A stretch of 64,000 nt of DNA from JAAFHI01 sp039793685 (GCA_039793685.1 JBDRAL010000095.1:62001-126000), one strand, 5' to 3'. Counted from the stretch's first letter, positions 23,301 through 31,868 are shown. Program-made: numbers and translations. Notes: a model not told the origin generated them from the letters alone.

Positions 23301-24827
23301 ATGAACACGCCCCTGATTGTTTACAAGAATCTGCGGCAGCGCGCGCTGTCGACGGTGATGACGGCGGTTGCGATTGCGCTCGGTGTGGCGCTGGTGACGG
23401 CGATCACCTGTCTGCGGCAGCAGGCGCGCGACAATTTCGACCGGGTGGCCGCGTCGTACGAACTGGTCGTCGGCGCGAAAGGCTCGCCGCTCCAGTTGGT
23501 CCTCAACACGGTCTATCACCTCGACGTACCGGTCGGGAACATTCCTTACGGTTACTACCAGACGCTGAAAAACGACTGGCGCGTGCAGTACGCCGTGCCC
23601 TTCGCCCTCGGCGACAACTATCAGGGGTTCCGGCTCGTCGGGACGGAAGCGGAATATTTCAAGTTCATCGAATTGCGCGGCGGCCAAAAGCTGACCCTGG
23701 CCGAGGGAAAAGTTTTTGAAGGCGACTATCAGGCCGTTTTCGGAAGCGAAGCGGCGGCGGAAGCGGCGAAACGAGCGGGATTGAAGGTGGGTGGAAAGTT
23801 CATCGCCAAGCACGGCGTTCAGGACACGGTCGCGGGCGAGGAGCATGACCACGATCCGTTCACCATGGTCGGCATTCTCAAGCCGACCGGAACGCCCATC
23901 GACCGCGTGATTTTCATTTCGCTCGGGAGCGTGGACGAAATCCACAAATCGAAACCGGGCGAGCCGAAGAGCAGCGCCGATCTTGCCGAGGAATTGTCGA
24001 AACTGCCCGATTCCGCGACCGTCGGCGACGATGGCGAGACGCCGAAAGCGCCGACCGCGACGGCCGTACCGGAAAAGAAGGCCGCGCCCGAAAAGAAGAA
24101 ATCGGGACATGACCACGATCACGACGACCATGACGGCGATCACCACGACAAGGACGACCATGATCACGACAAGGACAAAAAAGACGCCACCACCGGGACG
24201 GTCAAAAAGGACGACCACGACGACCATCATGACCACGATCACGGGCCGATCACCGAGGTGACGGCGGTTATCGTGAAGCTCAAGTCGCCGGCGTTCATGT
24301 TTCAACTGCACCGCGAGATCAATCGCGGACAGGTGGCGCAGGCGGCCTATCCCGGCATCGAAGTGGGCAAGCTGTTCAACATTGTGCGGTCGTTCGACAG
24401 CGTGCTGCTCGTGATTTCGCTGCTCGTCGTCATCGTGGCCGCGACGTTCATTCTCGTGACGATTTACAACTCGCTCAGCGAACGCCGCCGCGACCTCGCG
24501 GTGATGCGGGCGCTCGGCGCGCGCCGGATGACGATTTTTTCGTGGCTGTTACTGGAAGCCGCCGCGATTTCCGCGCTCGGCGCGGGGCTGGGCGTGCTGT
24601 TCGGGCACTTCATTCTGCTTGGGTTGCAGCAGTACGCGAAGGGCGTGAGCGGAATCGAAGTCAACGCCTGGAAGGCCATTTCGCTGGGCGACGTTGCGCC
24701 CCGGCTCGGCGCGGTGCCGGGCGAACTGGCGATGGCCGTCGGGGTCGTACTGCTCGGCGCGGTGATGGGACTTTTACCGGCGGTTCTGGCCTATCGCACA
24801 AACGTGTCACGGAATTTGAGCGCCTGA
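23301..24827 (+). CDS. FtsX/MacB-type ABC permease with His/Asp-rich periplasmic insert
   Basis: A 508-residue permease. N-terminal membrane segment (about 15-35), a large periplasmic domain, then three C-terminal membrane segments (about 370-400, 415-440, 470-495) with the FtsX-type signature SLSERRRDLAVMRALGARR. Inside the periplasmic domain residues about 270-316 are almost only His and Asp (repeats of HDHD, DDHD, DHHD), a probable zinc, nickel or copper binding loop. A His/Asp-rich protein and an FtsX permease occur together in Zur-regulated zinc systems (the Zrg type), so metal export, uptake or sensing is a reasonable inference. No ABC ATPase or periplasmic partner is adjacent. Confidence 0.88.
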   Translation: MNTPLIVYKNLRQRALSTVMTAVAIALGVALVTAITCLRQQARDNFDRVAASYELVVGAKGSPLQLVLNTVYHLDVPVGNIPYGYYQTLKNDWRVQYAVPFALGDNYQGFRLVGTEAEYFKFIELRGGQKLTLAEGKVFEGDYQAVFGSEAAAEAAKRAGLKVGGKFIAKHGVQDTVAGEEHDHDPFTMVGILKPTGTPIDRVIFISLGSVDEIHKSKPGEPKSSADLAEELSKLPDSATVGDDGETPKAPTATAVPEKKAAPEKKKSGHDHDHDDHDGDHHDKDDHDHDKDKKDATTGTVKKDDHDDHHDHDHGPITEVTAVIVKLKSPAFMFQLHREINRGQVAQAAYPGIEVGKLFNIVRSFDSVLLVISLLVVIVAATFILVTIYNSLSERRRDLAVMRALGARRMTIFSWLLLEAAAISALGAGLGVLFGHFILLGLQQYAKGVSGIEVNAWKAISLGDVAPRLGAVPGELAMAVGVVLLGAVMGLLPAVLAYRTNVSRNLSA

Positions 24828-24835
24828 AGAAGGAA

Positions 24836-24981
24836 GGGATCAGGGGTCAGGGATCAGGATGAAGGTCGAAATCGGTTGAGGTTTTATCAGGGCAGGTGAC
24901 AATCACCCCAAAACCCAAAACCCAAAACCCAAAACCCAAAACCCAAAACCGCCTGACCCCTGTTCCCTGACCCCTGATCCC
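24836..24981. repeat. GATCAGG heptad pair with central AAAACCC heptad array
   Basis: Left arm 24836-24858 and right arm 24952-24981 are inverted. Between them 24910-24950 is five AAAACCC units plus a partial, a different heptad nested in the centre. Confidence 0.85.
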
Positions 24982-25259
24982 TACGTTGTGAGCGTTTCCC
25001 GCACCTGATCCTCGGTTTGCGGAGGGATTTCGCAAAAGTAGGGACCGACCATCTTCCACTGCTCGGTGTCGAATGCCCGATGCGCGCCGCAATCGAGGCA
25101 GACACGATAGGTGTGGCGCTGGCGGGTAATCGGGCGGCTCATTTCGCGATGCCAGCAGCCGAAAAGACGTGCGTAGGCGGCCTTGAAGCGGCGGCCGACC
25201 CGGCGAATTGCGGGTGCCTTGAATGTCATCTCGGGCGAGAGCGTTTCCGTGAGTTCCAT
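24981..25259 (-). CDS. Small Cys-containing protein, probable zinc ribbon
   Basis: A 92-residue basic protein. FGCWHREMSRPIT and TYRVCLDCGAHRAFD, followed by MVGPYFCEIP, give a Cys, a CxxC pair and a final Cys that could bind one zinc. Proteins with the same line (C-H-x-MSRP-T...YRVCLDCGA...FD) recur as short hypotheticals in Acidobacteriota, to my recollection. Its stop coincides with the end of a repeat arm. No role is known. Confidence 0.72.
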   Translation of the reverse strand: MELTETLSPEMTFKAPAIRRVGRRFKAAYARLFGCWHREMSRPITRQRHTYRVCLDCGAHRAFDTEQWKMVGPYFCEIPPQTEDQVRETLTT

Positions 25260-25411
25260 TGAAGCGACCTCCTTCCGAACAAATCACCTGGAAACCGCGT
25301 CCGTTGTAAGGACGCACTGCGGCTTCTGACGGCGAATCCGGGATAAAGGTTTGCCGTCATTCCGGAATTTTACCGGGCAATCGCTCTTATCTTTATTGAA
25401 GGAAACGACTT

Positions 25412-26176
25412 ATGAATCGTTCATTTGAAGGCAGGGTCGCGCTCGTGACGGGCGGCGCGACGGGTATCGGGCGCGCGACGGCGCTCGCGTTCGCGCGTGA
25501 GGGTGCGAAGGTCGCCATCGCCGACACCAATCTTCAGGCGGCTGCGGAAACGCTGCGCGGCATCACCGAACTCGGCTCGATGGGAACGGTCATTCTCACT
25601 GATGTGACCAACCCCGAGGACGTGGCGGCGATGGTCGAAAAGACCGTCGAGATGTTCGGGCAGCTCGATATCGCCGTGAACAACGCGGGCGTGCTGGGCA
25701 GCCCCGCGCCGCTGCATGAAACGGACGACGCGATGTACGACACGGTGATGAACGTCAATGTGCGCGGCGTCTTTCTCTGTCTGAAAGCGGAGATCGCGCA
25801 GATGCTCAAGCAGGGACGGGGCGGCAGCATCGTCAACACGGCATCGGTGGCGGGGATTCTGGGTTTTCGCGGTTTCGCGCCGTACGACGCGAGCAAGCAC
25901 GCGGTCCTCGGCCTGACCAAGACCGCCGCGCTCGAATACGTCGGGGCGGGCATTCGCGTGAACGCCGTCTGCCCGGCGATTATCGACACGCAGATGACGA
26001 CGACGATTCACGCCGTCACGCCGCAACTGGCCGACAAGATGATTCAGGCGCAGCCGATGCGCCGCGCCGGGCGCCCCGAGGAAGTCGCGGAAGCCATCCT
26101 GTGGTTAGCGTCCGACGCATCGTCGTTCGTGACCGGAAGCGGGCTGCCGGTGGACGGCGGGCTGATCGCAACCTAG
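25412..26176 (+). CDS. Short-chain dehydrogenase/reductase
   Basis: A 254-residue classical SDR. TGGATGIG is the nucleotide-binding glycine motif, DVTNPED and NNAGVLG follow, and the catalytic triad is Ser in NTASVAG with Tyr and Lys in YDASK. The C-terminal SFVTGSGLPVDGG is the usual FabG-like ending. The Asp at the end of strand 2 (VAIADTN) favours NAD(H). The substrate is unknown; the family ranges from ketoacyl reduction to sugar and steroid oxidation. AAGGAAA precedes the ATG. No operon partner. Confidence 0.92.
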   Translation: MNRSFEGRVALVTGGATGIGRATALAFAREGAKVAIADTNLQAAAETLRGITELGSMGTVILTDVTNPEDVAAMVEKTVEMFGQLDIAVNNAGVLGSPAPLHETDDAMYDTVMNVNVRGVFLCLKAEIAQMLKQGRGGSIVNTASVAGILGFRGFAPYDASKHAVLGLTKTAALEYVGAGIRVNAVCPAIIDTQMTTTIHAVTPQLADKMIQAQPMRRAGRPEEVAEAILWLASDASSFVTGSGLPVDGGLIAT

Positions 26177-26180
26177 TTGG

Positions 26181-26290
26181 GAGTTATGAGTTATGAATTT
26201 TTGTGAATTTGCGTCTCTGGATTCGCGCTTCAGAAGTCCCGAACCAGCCGCACGTTCATTCATAATTCATCATTCATAACTCATAATTCT
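26181..26290. repeat. Inverted pair of GAGTTAT-type heptad arms
   Basis: Left arm 26181-26198 follows the SDR stop. Right arm 26255-26290 (ATTCATA/ACTCATA type) ends at the stop of the pterin-enzyme gene. Confidence 0.75.
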
Positions 26291-26677
26291 TCAGGCCGTG
26301 ACGCCGTAGGCCGCCATGGTCTGCGGCGTTTCCCACGCGCGGACGAGCGTCACGCGGCAGTGGTCGTCGTTAATCTCGGCGGCGACTTCGTGGAAAATGT
26401 AGGCGGCGATGTTTTCCGTGGACGGATCGAGTTCCTTGTCGAAGGGTGGAAGCTCGTTGAGGTTGGTGTGGTCGAGGTAGTTCATCACCTTCTGCGTGGC
26501 CTCGCGGACGGCGTGGAAATCCACCAGCATCTGGTCGGCGGCGAGCTTTTCGCCGCGGACGTAAACCTGAACCCGCCAGTTGTGCCCGTGAAGGGTTTCT
26601 CCCTGTCCGCGATAGTTCCGCAAGGCGTGCGCGGCGGCGAAATGGGTTTCGACCATCACTTCGAAGAAACTGCCCAT
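26291..26677 (-). CDS. 6-pyruvoyl-tetrahydropterin synthase homologue, PTPS-III-like
   Basis: A 128-residue member of the PTPS/QueD fold. The zinc histidines are in FAAAHALRNY and LHGHNW; YLDHTNLNE, TENIAAYI and VRAWETP complete the family. The catalytic Cys of ordinary QueD/PTPS (CxxxHGH) is missing; instead the sequence reads ETLHGH, that is ExxHGH. That is the motif described for PTPS-III enzymes, which turn dihydroneopterin triphosphate into 6-hydroxymethyl-dihydropterin and so replace FolB in folate synthesis. A role in folate rather than queuosine is therefore proposed. FolK, the next step, is encoded at 41.1 kb. The ATG at 26677 is preferred to one 22 codons upstream. Confidence 0.8.
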   Translation of the reverse strand: MGSFFEVMVETHFAAAHALRNYRGQGETLHGHNWRVQVYVRGEKLAADQMLVDFHAVREATQKVMNYLDHTNLNELPPFDKELDPSTENIAAYIFHEVAAEINDDHCRVTLVRAWETPQTMAAYGVTA

Positions 26678-26777
26678 AGTGCGTTCGAGTCGTCTCCGAC
26701 GTTCGATTTCAGGGACGCCCCGTAAAAGCGCCACAATCTTCAAAAGTAGTGGAATTCCGACGGCTTGTCCATGCGAG

Positions 26778-26919
26778 CAGTCAGTGGCCAGTCGTCAGTG
26801 GCCAGCAGTCAGCCGCCAATCGTCGGTAAAGAACTTCTTCGTGACGCATCAATTCAAAAATCTGGTATCGGCAACTGGCAACTGCCCGCTGGCCACTGAC
26901 GACTGGCTACTGGCTGCTG
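26778..26919. repeat. Inverted pair of CAGTCAG/TGGCCAG heptad arms
   Basis: Left arm 26778-26817; right arm 26871-26919 runs into the last codons of hisH (it encodes the final Ser-Ser-Gln). Confidence 0.85.
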
Positions 26920-27518
26920 ATTTCCGCGAAGTTCCGCAGCAGGCGCAGCCCCGCCGTCTGGCTTTTTTCCGGGTGGAACTGAACGCCCATGACGTTGTCG
27001 CGGGCGCAGACGGTCGGATAGCCGAAGCCGTATTCGGTAATTCCGACGACCGTGTCGGGCGCGGCCTGATCCGCGTGGTAGGAATGGACGAAGTAGAAAA
27101 ACGCGCCGTCGGGAATGTCGTGCATGAGCGGGTGCGTCTGCGCCTGCGTGACCTGATTCCAGCCGGTCTGCGGCACGGGGAGATTCGATTCGGGGAACTT
27201 CACGATGCGTCCCGGCAGCAGACCGAGGCCGCGATGGACGCCGAATTCATGCCCTTCCTCGAACAGCATCTGAAAGCCGACGCAGATGCCGAGAATCGGC
27301 GTGCCCGCCTGCGCGGCATCGACTACGAATGTATCGAGCTTGCGCCGGCGGAGTTCATCCACCGCCGCGCCGAAAGCCCCGACGCCCGGCAGCACCAGTC
27401 GGGTCGCGCGACGAAGTTCATCCGGATCGGACGTGATGCGCGCCTCGACGTCAACGTGGGCAAAGGCGCGTTCGATATTGCGGAGATTTCCGACTCCGTA
27501 GTCGATGATGGCAAGCAT
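26907..27518 (-). CDS. hisH: Imidazole glycerol phosphate synthase, glutaminase subunit
   Basis: Supplies ammonia from glutamine to HisF in histidine synthesis. The 203 residues match the family: MLAIIDYGVGNLRN start, LVLPGVGAFG oxyanion segment, nucleophile Cys79 in GICVGFQ, and the His-Glu of the triad in QFHPEKSQ. HSYHAD and the terminal GLRLLRNFAE are typical. No other his gene is in the window, so histidine genes are scattered here. Its ATG is preceded by a GTGTCGG-type arm without a Shine-Dalgarno sequence, and its last codons are in another repeat. Confidence 0.95.
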   Translation of the reverse strand: MLAIIDYGVGNLRNIERAFAHVDVEARITSDPDELRRATRLVLPGVGAFGAAVDELRRRKLDTFVVDAAQAGTPILGICVGFQMLFEEGHEFGVHRGLGLLPGRIVKFPESNLPVPQTGWNQVTQAQTHPLMHDIPDGAFFYFVHSYHADQAAPDTVVGITEYGFGYPTVCARDNVMGVQFHPEKSQTAGLRLLRNFAEISSQ

Positions 27519-27528
27519 GGTTGGAAAA

Positions 27529-27692
27529 GGTGTCGGGTATCAGGTGTCGGGTTTCAGGTTTTGAAAGAAAGGTGTCGGGTATCGGGCTTCAGGTATTGGG
27601 CGAAAGCCGCTTGAACGGATAGAAAATCAAGGCGTTGTCGATACCCGATTTTTTGGTTTGACCTGAAACCCGACACCCGATACCCGACACCT
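27529..27692. repeat. Inverted pair of GTGTCGG heptad arms
   Basis: Left arms 27529-27559 and 27571-27600, right arm 27661-27692. The locus fills the space between hisH (start 27518) and the STAS gene (stop 27695). Confidence 0.9.
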
Positions 27693-27694
27693 TT

Positions 27695-28063
27695 TCAGAA
27701 CTGTTGGCTTTCCTGATGATGTTCGAAGCTCTTGAGGGCGTCGGCTTCGCTGTCGTAGGTCTCGAAAATCGAGATGAGCTTGGTGATGGTGAGCAGGTCA
27801 ACGAGGCGGCGCGTGAGGTTCACGAGCTTGAGTTCTCCGCCGCCCGGCGCGCGCTTCACCGCCGAAAACGACCGGACGATCTCGCCGAGGCCGCTGCTGT
27901 CCATGTAGGGCACGCCCGCCAGATTGAGGATGATCCGGCGTTCGCCGCGTTCGATCAGGCCCGCGATATACGACTTGAGTTGCGAGTCGCCCTCGCCGAG
28001 CAGGATTTTCCCTTGCAGATCGAGAATGACGACGGAATTCACCGTGCGTTCCGTGATGTTCAT
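27695..28063 (-). CDS. STAS domain anti-sigma factor antagonist
   Basis: A 122-residue single STAS domain, the SpoIIAA/RsbV type. The phospho-acceptor segment is MDSSGLGEIVRS, with the conserved Ser pair; VVILDLQGKILL and VNLTRRLVDLLTIT are the flanking strands and helix. Such proteins bind an anti-sigma kinase and are switched by phosphorylation. No RsbW-like kinase or PP2C phosphatase gene is adjacent, so its partner is elsewhere. Start ATG at 28063 with GGAGG upstream. Confidence 0.9.
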   Translation of the reverse strand: MNITERTVNSVVILDLQGKILLGEGDSQLKSYIAGLIERGERRIILNLAGVPYMDSSGLGEIVRSFSAVKRAPGGGELKLVNLTRRLVDLLTITKLISIFETYDSEADALKSFEHHQESQQF

Positions 28064-28135
28064 TGGCGGGGGAGCCTCCAGAAAACTTTCTATTCTTTGA
28101 ACGTGGCCGACTCTATACAAAGCGGACCGCGCTTT

Positions 28136-28945
28136 TCAAACGCTCTCGCGCTCGAAAAGTGCCGTCAGATCGCCGGCGAGTTCCGGCGTGGAGGCGGTGT
28201 CCGCGTCGGTTACGCGAGTTGCGGAAAGCAGAAATTCCACGTTGCCGTCCGCGCCCTCGATGGGCGAGCGAATCAGCCGTTCGGGGCGGAATCCGGCGGC
28301 GGTCGCGGCGGCGATGACCCGCTCGGCGGCGCGGCGATGCAGCGCGGGGTCGCGGACGATGCCGCCCTTCCCCACGTCCTCGCGGCCCACTTCAAACTGC
28401 GGCTTGACGAGAATCACCAGCCGCGCACCGGGCTTCGCCAGCGGTCCGAGCGCGGGCAGGATCATCGTCATCGAAATGAACGACACGTCGCCGGTGATGA
28501 AGTCGAACGGTTCGGGAAAGTCGGCGGGCGCGAGAAAGCGCGCATTGACGCCTTCGCGCGAGATCACGCGCTCATCCGTCCGCAGTTTCCAGACGAGTTG
28601 GTTGTGCCCCACATCCACGGCGTAAACCCGCGCCGCGCCATGTTGTAAAAGGCAGTCGGTAAAGCCGCCGGTCGAGGCCCCGACGTCGAGGCAGATTGAA
28701 CTTTCGACCGAAATGGCGAAGTCACGCAGCGCGCCTTCGAGTTTCAGGCCGCCGCGGCCCACATAACGCAACGTCTCGCCCTTGATACGAATCACGGCGT
28801 CCGGGCGGACGTTCTGGCCGGCCTTTTCGGCGCGCTGTTCGTTCACCAGCACCGTTCCGGCGAGGATCATCGCCTGTGCTTTCTGGCGGGATTCGGCGAG
28901 GCCGAGTTCGACGAGCCGCTGATCGAGTCGGAGTTTCGATTTCAT
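28136..28945 (-). CDS. tlyA: TlyA family rRNA 2'-O-methyltransferase
   Basis: A 269-residue protein with an N-terminal S4 RNA-binding domain (about 1-60, RLDQRLVELGLAESRQKA...VNEQRAEKAG) followed by an FtsJ-type methyltransferase. SAM motif I is DVGASTGGFTD, and ITGDVSFISM and LVKPQFEVG are the catalytic-site lines. In other bacteria TlyA methylates 16S and 23S rRNA and can set capreomycin sensitivity. ATG at 28945 starts the conserved S4 domain. It reads on the same strand as the STAS gene, 72 bases apart. Confidence 0.93.
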   Translation of the reverse strand: MKSKLRLDQRLVELGLAESRQKAQAMILAGTVLVNEQRAEKAGQNVRPDAVIRIKGETLRYVGRGGLKLEGALRDFAISVESSICLDVGASTGGFTDCLLQHGAARVYAVDVGHNQLVWKLRTDERVISREGVNARFLAPADFPEPFDFITGDVSFISMTMILPALGPLAKPGARLVILVKPQFEVGREDVGKGGIVRDPALHRRAAERVIAAATAAGFRPERLIRSPIEGADGNVEFLLSATRVTDADTASTPELAGDLTALFERESV

Positions 28946-29069
28946 GGAAAAGTTTAATGAAACGGAGTCGAGTGACCTTGGATTCAGTGGAAAAAGAATA
29001 GCGTTCGCTCGCGTGGCCGGATACATTCAACACTTCCCAAACAGCCCGTGGAAAGGAGGCATTCCCTGA

Positions 29070-29285
29070 GTGAACCGTCAAAAATCGGCATTGGCGCAAA
29101 CAAAACCGGACGAACCGTTTCAACACAATTCCGGATACCGGCCCGCGCAGGCCAACCCTGAGGAAATCGTCGCGCTTGTCCGCGCGTGGGAGGACGAAGA
29201 GGGCGATGAACAGAGGGAGACCTTCGAATTTCTGAAGCGCACATTGGACGAACATCGGAAATCCGCCAGGAAGCTTTTCCCATGA
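29070..29285 (+). CDS. Putative antitoxin of a PIN toxin pair
   Basis: A 71-residue acidic protein with a GTG start. It is rich in Glu, Arg and Gln, with a helical run VRAWEDEEGDEQRETFEFLKR in its middle (21 residues, no DNA-binding motif recognised). Its end overlaps the PIN gene by 4 bases (ATGA), the usual sign of a toxin-antitoxin operon with the antitoxin first. No family was recognised; the function is inferred from the partner. Confidence 0.6.
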   Translation: MNRQKSALAQTKPDEPFQHNSGYRPAQANPEEIVALVRAWEDEEGDEQRETFEFLKRTLDEHRKSARKLFP

Positions 29286-29734
29286 GCCGTCTCGTGATGC
29301 TGGATGCCGGGCCTCTCGGCCTCATTACAAATCCGAAAGCCACGTTTGAAGTTCATTCCTGTAGTCGCTGGTTACAGGCGCTTTTGTCGCAGGGCATCGA
29401 AGTGGCAATTCCCGAAATCGCCGATTACGAAATTCGCCGCGAGTTACTCCGAGCCGATAAACTGAAAGGACTGGCCCGTCTCGACAGTTTTAAAGCCCGT
29501 CTGGGGTACGTTGCCATCACAACCGATGCCATGCTGCTGGCCGCGCAGCTTTGGGCGCGCGCCCGAAAAGCTGGGCGACCGACCGCTTCGGACACAGCGC
29601 TCGACGCGGATGTCATTCTGGCGGCGCAGGCATTGTTGATGACGCAAAGCGGATACGACGTTGAAATTGCGACGACCAACGTCAAGCACATCGAGCAGTT
29701 CGCCACGGCAAAACTGTGGCAAGACATCACCTGA
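29282..29734 (+). CDS. PIN domain protein, probable toxin ribonuclease
   Basis: A 150-residue PIN domain. Acidic residues for metal binding are visible: Asp8 in MLDAGPLG, Glu in IADYEIRRE, and Asp in SDTALDADVILAA, with IATTNVKHIEQF near the end. VapC-type PIN proteins cut tRNA or rRNA. The 4-base overlap with the small gene before it supports a toxin-antitoxin pair. The PIN motif TALDADVILAAQA is close to the annotated PIN class in cyanobacteria and Chloroflexi, where pairs are numerous. Confidence 0.85.
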   Translation: MSRLVMLDAGPLGLITNPKATFEVHSCSRWLQALLSQGIEVAIPEIADYEIRRELLRADKLKGLARLDSFKARLGYVAITTDAMLLAAQLWARARKAGRPTASDTALDADVILAAQALLMTQSGYDVEIATTNVKHIEQFATAKLWQDIT

Positions 29735-29754
29735 CCGTTTTCCGGAGGCCTTCC

Positions 29755-31803
29755 ATGGTATTTTCCAAAAAGGCCGCGCGCGTTTTTCTGTACGCGGCTT
29801 TATTTACTTTTTCGCTCGCATTCCAGACCGCCTTGGCGCAGTCGCGTCCGATGACCTTCGACGACCAGATGCGCGTGAAGCGCATCGCGGGCGCGACCGT
29901 GTCGCCCGACGGCAAGTGGATCGTCTATCCGCAGGGCGTGGTGGACAAGGCCGCGAATCGTACGCAGTACGACTTGTGGATCGTCCCCGCGACGGGCGGC
30001 GAGCCGCGCAAGCTCACCTCGGGCAAGCGGTCGAGCAATGAACCCTGCTGGTCGCCCGACAGCAAGTCGATTGCGTTCGTGGCCGCGCCGGACGGCGTGT
30101 CGCAGATTTACATCGTCGGCATCGAGGGTGGCGAACCGCGCAAGGTGACCGATTTCTACACCGATCTGGGCGGCATCGTCTGGTCGCCGGACGGCAAGTA
30201 CTTCGTCTTCGCCGCCGAGGTTTATCCCGAGTGCGCGGATGACGAGTGCAACAAGCGCAAGCTGGCCGAAGCCGAGGCGAGCAAGGTCAAGGCGAAGACC
30301 GCGGAACGGCTTTTGTACCGCCACTGGACGAGCTTCAAGGAAGGTCGTCGTTCGCATCTGTTCGTCGTGCCCGCGAGCGGCGGAACGGCGAAGGACGTGA
30401 CGCCCGGCGATTATGACGCGCCGATTTTCAGCCTCGGCGGCAGCGATTACACGTTTTCGCCCGACGGGAAGGAAATCGCCTTCGCGCGCAATACCGACAA
30501 GGATGAAGCGACCAGCACCAACAGCGACATCTTTCTCGTGTCGGTGAACGGCGGCGAAGCGAAGCGGATTTCGACGAGTAAGGGCTACGACACGAACCCG
30601 CGCTATTCGCCCGACGGGAAGTACATCGCGTGGCTCTCGATGGCGACCGCGACGTTCGAAGCCGATAAAAAGCAGGTGCTGCTGTATGAACGCGCGACCG
30701 GCAAGACCCGTTCGCTGACCGACAAGACCGACATCTCGTTTGATGAAATCGCCTGGCTGCCCGACAGTTCCGGCATGTTCCTGACGGCGGAAAATAAAGG
30801 CCAGTCGTCGATTTACTACCTCACCCTCGCGGGCAACGACGCGAAGGTGGTGTATGAAAAGGGCCAGAACGGCAGCCTCTCGGTGTCGCCGGACGGCAAG
30901 ACGATCTACTTCACGAGTTCCACGCTGTCGCGGCCCAATGAAGTTTTCTCGCTCGACAACAACGGCAAGGCCACGCAGCTCACGCACGCCAACGACGCGC
31001 TCTGTTCGGAAATCAAGTTCGGCGCGGTCGAGGAAACGTGGTTCACGGGCGCGGCGGGCGCGAAGGTTCACGCGATGATCGTCAAGCCGCCGCAATTCGA
31101 GGCGGGCAAGAAGTATCCGATGATCCTGCTCATCCACGGCGGTCCGCAGGGCGCGTGGAACAACGGCTGGAGCTATCGCTGGAATCCGCAACTGTTTGCC
31201 GCGCCGGGCTACGTCGTGGTGATGGTGAATCCGCGCGGCTCGACCGGTTACGGCCAGAAATTCGTCGATGAAATCAGCGGCGACTGGGGCGGCAAGGTTT
31301 ATACCGACCTGATGAACGGCGTGGACCACGTCATCAAGCAGGGCTATGTCGATCCGGAGCGCATCGGCGCGGCGGGCGGCAGCTACGGCGGCTACATGGT
31401 CAACTGGATTCTCGGCCACAACCAGAACAAGCGGTTCAAGGCGCTCGTGTCGCATGCGGGCGTGTACAACCTCGAAAGCATGTACGGCGCGACCGAGGAA
31501 CTCTGGTTCACGGAATGGGAATTCAAGGGAACGCCGTGGACGAATCCGGCGCTCTATCAGAAGTGGTCGCCGCACAAGTTCGCGGCCAACTTCAACACGC
31601 CGACGCTCGTCATTCACGGCGAACTCGACTACCGCGTGCCGGTCGGCGAGGGGTTGCAACTGTTCACCGCGCTCCAGCGGCGCGGCGTGCCGTCGAAGCT
31701 CGTCTACTACCCCGACGAGGGCCACTGGGTGCTGAAGCCGCAGAACAGCGAGCTTTGGTACAAGTCGGTTCACGAGTGGTTCGGCAAGTACCTCAAGCCG
31801 TAA
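29755..31803 (+). CDS. S9 family serine peptidase (prolyl oligopeptidase type), secreted
   Basis: A 682-residue exported peptidase. Signal peptide residues 1-27 end in TALAQ. The N-terminal half is a WD/Kelch-like propeller with TolB-type repeats (SPDGKWIVYP, SPDSKSIAF, SPDGKYFVF, SPDGKYIAW, SPDGKTIYF). The C-terminal catalytic domain has the Ser in GGSYGGYM, the Asp in GELDYRVP and the His in PDEGHW. It cleaves peptides in the periplasm, dipeptidyl-peptidase or acyl-peptide hydrolase like. Start at 29755 is chosen because GGAGG lies 5 bases before it. It overlaps nothing else real; long antisense frames through it are shadows. Confidence 0.94.
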   Translation: MVFSKKAARVFLYAALFTFSLAFQTALAQSRPMTFDDQMRVKRIAGATVSPDGKWIVYPQGVVDKAANRTQYDLWIVPATGGEPRKLTSGKRSSNEPCWSPDSKSIAFVAAPDGVSQIYIVGIEGGEPRKVTDFYTDLGGIVWSPDGKYFVFAAEVYPECADDECNKRKLAEAEASKVKAKTAERLLYRHWTSFKEGRRSHLFVVPASGGTAKDVTPGDYDAPIFSLGGSDYTFSPDGKEIAFARNTDKDEATSTNSDIFLVSVNGGEAKRISTSKGYDTNPRYSPDGKYIAWLSMATATFEADKKQVLLYERATGKTRSLTDKTDISFDEIAWLPDSSGMFLTAENKGQSSIYYLTLAGNDAKVVYEKGQNGSLSVSPDGKTIYFTSSTLSRPNEVFSLDNNGKATQLTHANDALCSEIKFGAVEETWFTGAAGAKVHAMIVKPPQFEAGKKYPMILLIHGGPQGAWNNGWSYRWNPQLFAAPGYVVVMVNPRGSTGYGQKFVDEISGDWGGKVYTDLMNGVDHVIKQGYVDPERIGAAGGSYGGYMVNWILGHNQNKRFKALVSHAGVYNLESMYGATEELWFTEWEFKGTPWTNPALYQKWSPHKFAANFNTPTLVIHGELDYRVPVGEGLQLFTALQRRGVPSKLVYYPDEGHWVLKPQNSELWYKSVHEWFGKYLKP

Positions 31804-31826
31804 CATTCGAAAAGATTGAAAAGGCG

Positions 31827-31868
31827 AACCGCCGACGGAGGCCCGGGCTTCCGTCGGCGGTTTTTTTC
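31827..31868 (+). terminator. Intrinsic terminator after the S9 peptidase
   Basis: 11-bp stem CCGCCGACGGA/TCCGTCGGCGG followed by seven T. Almost the same hairpin, with the same flanks, occurs after the next gene. Confidence 0.92.

Noticed and set aside
24910..24950. Telomere-like AAAACCC repeat as a sign of a linear replicon end
   Set aside because: It is only five units, internal, and nested in an inverted heptad pair like the others.
26291..26677. QueD (queuosine synthesis)
   Set aside because: The catalytic Cys is missing and the motif is ExxHGH; no queC, queE or queF is near.
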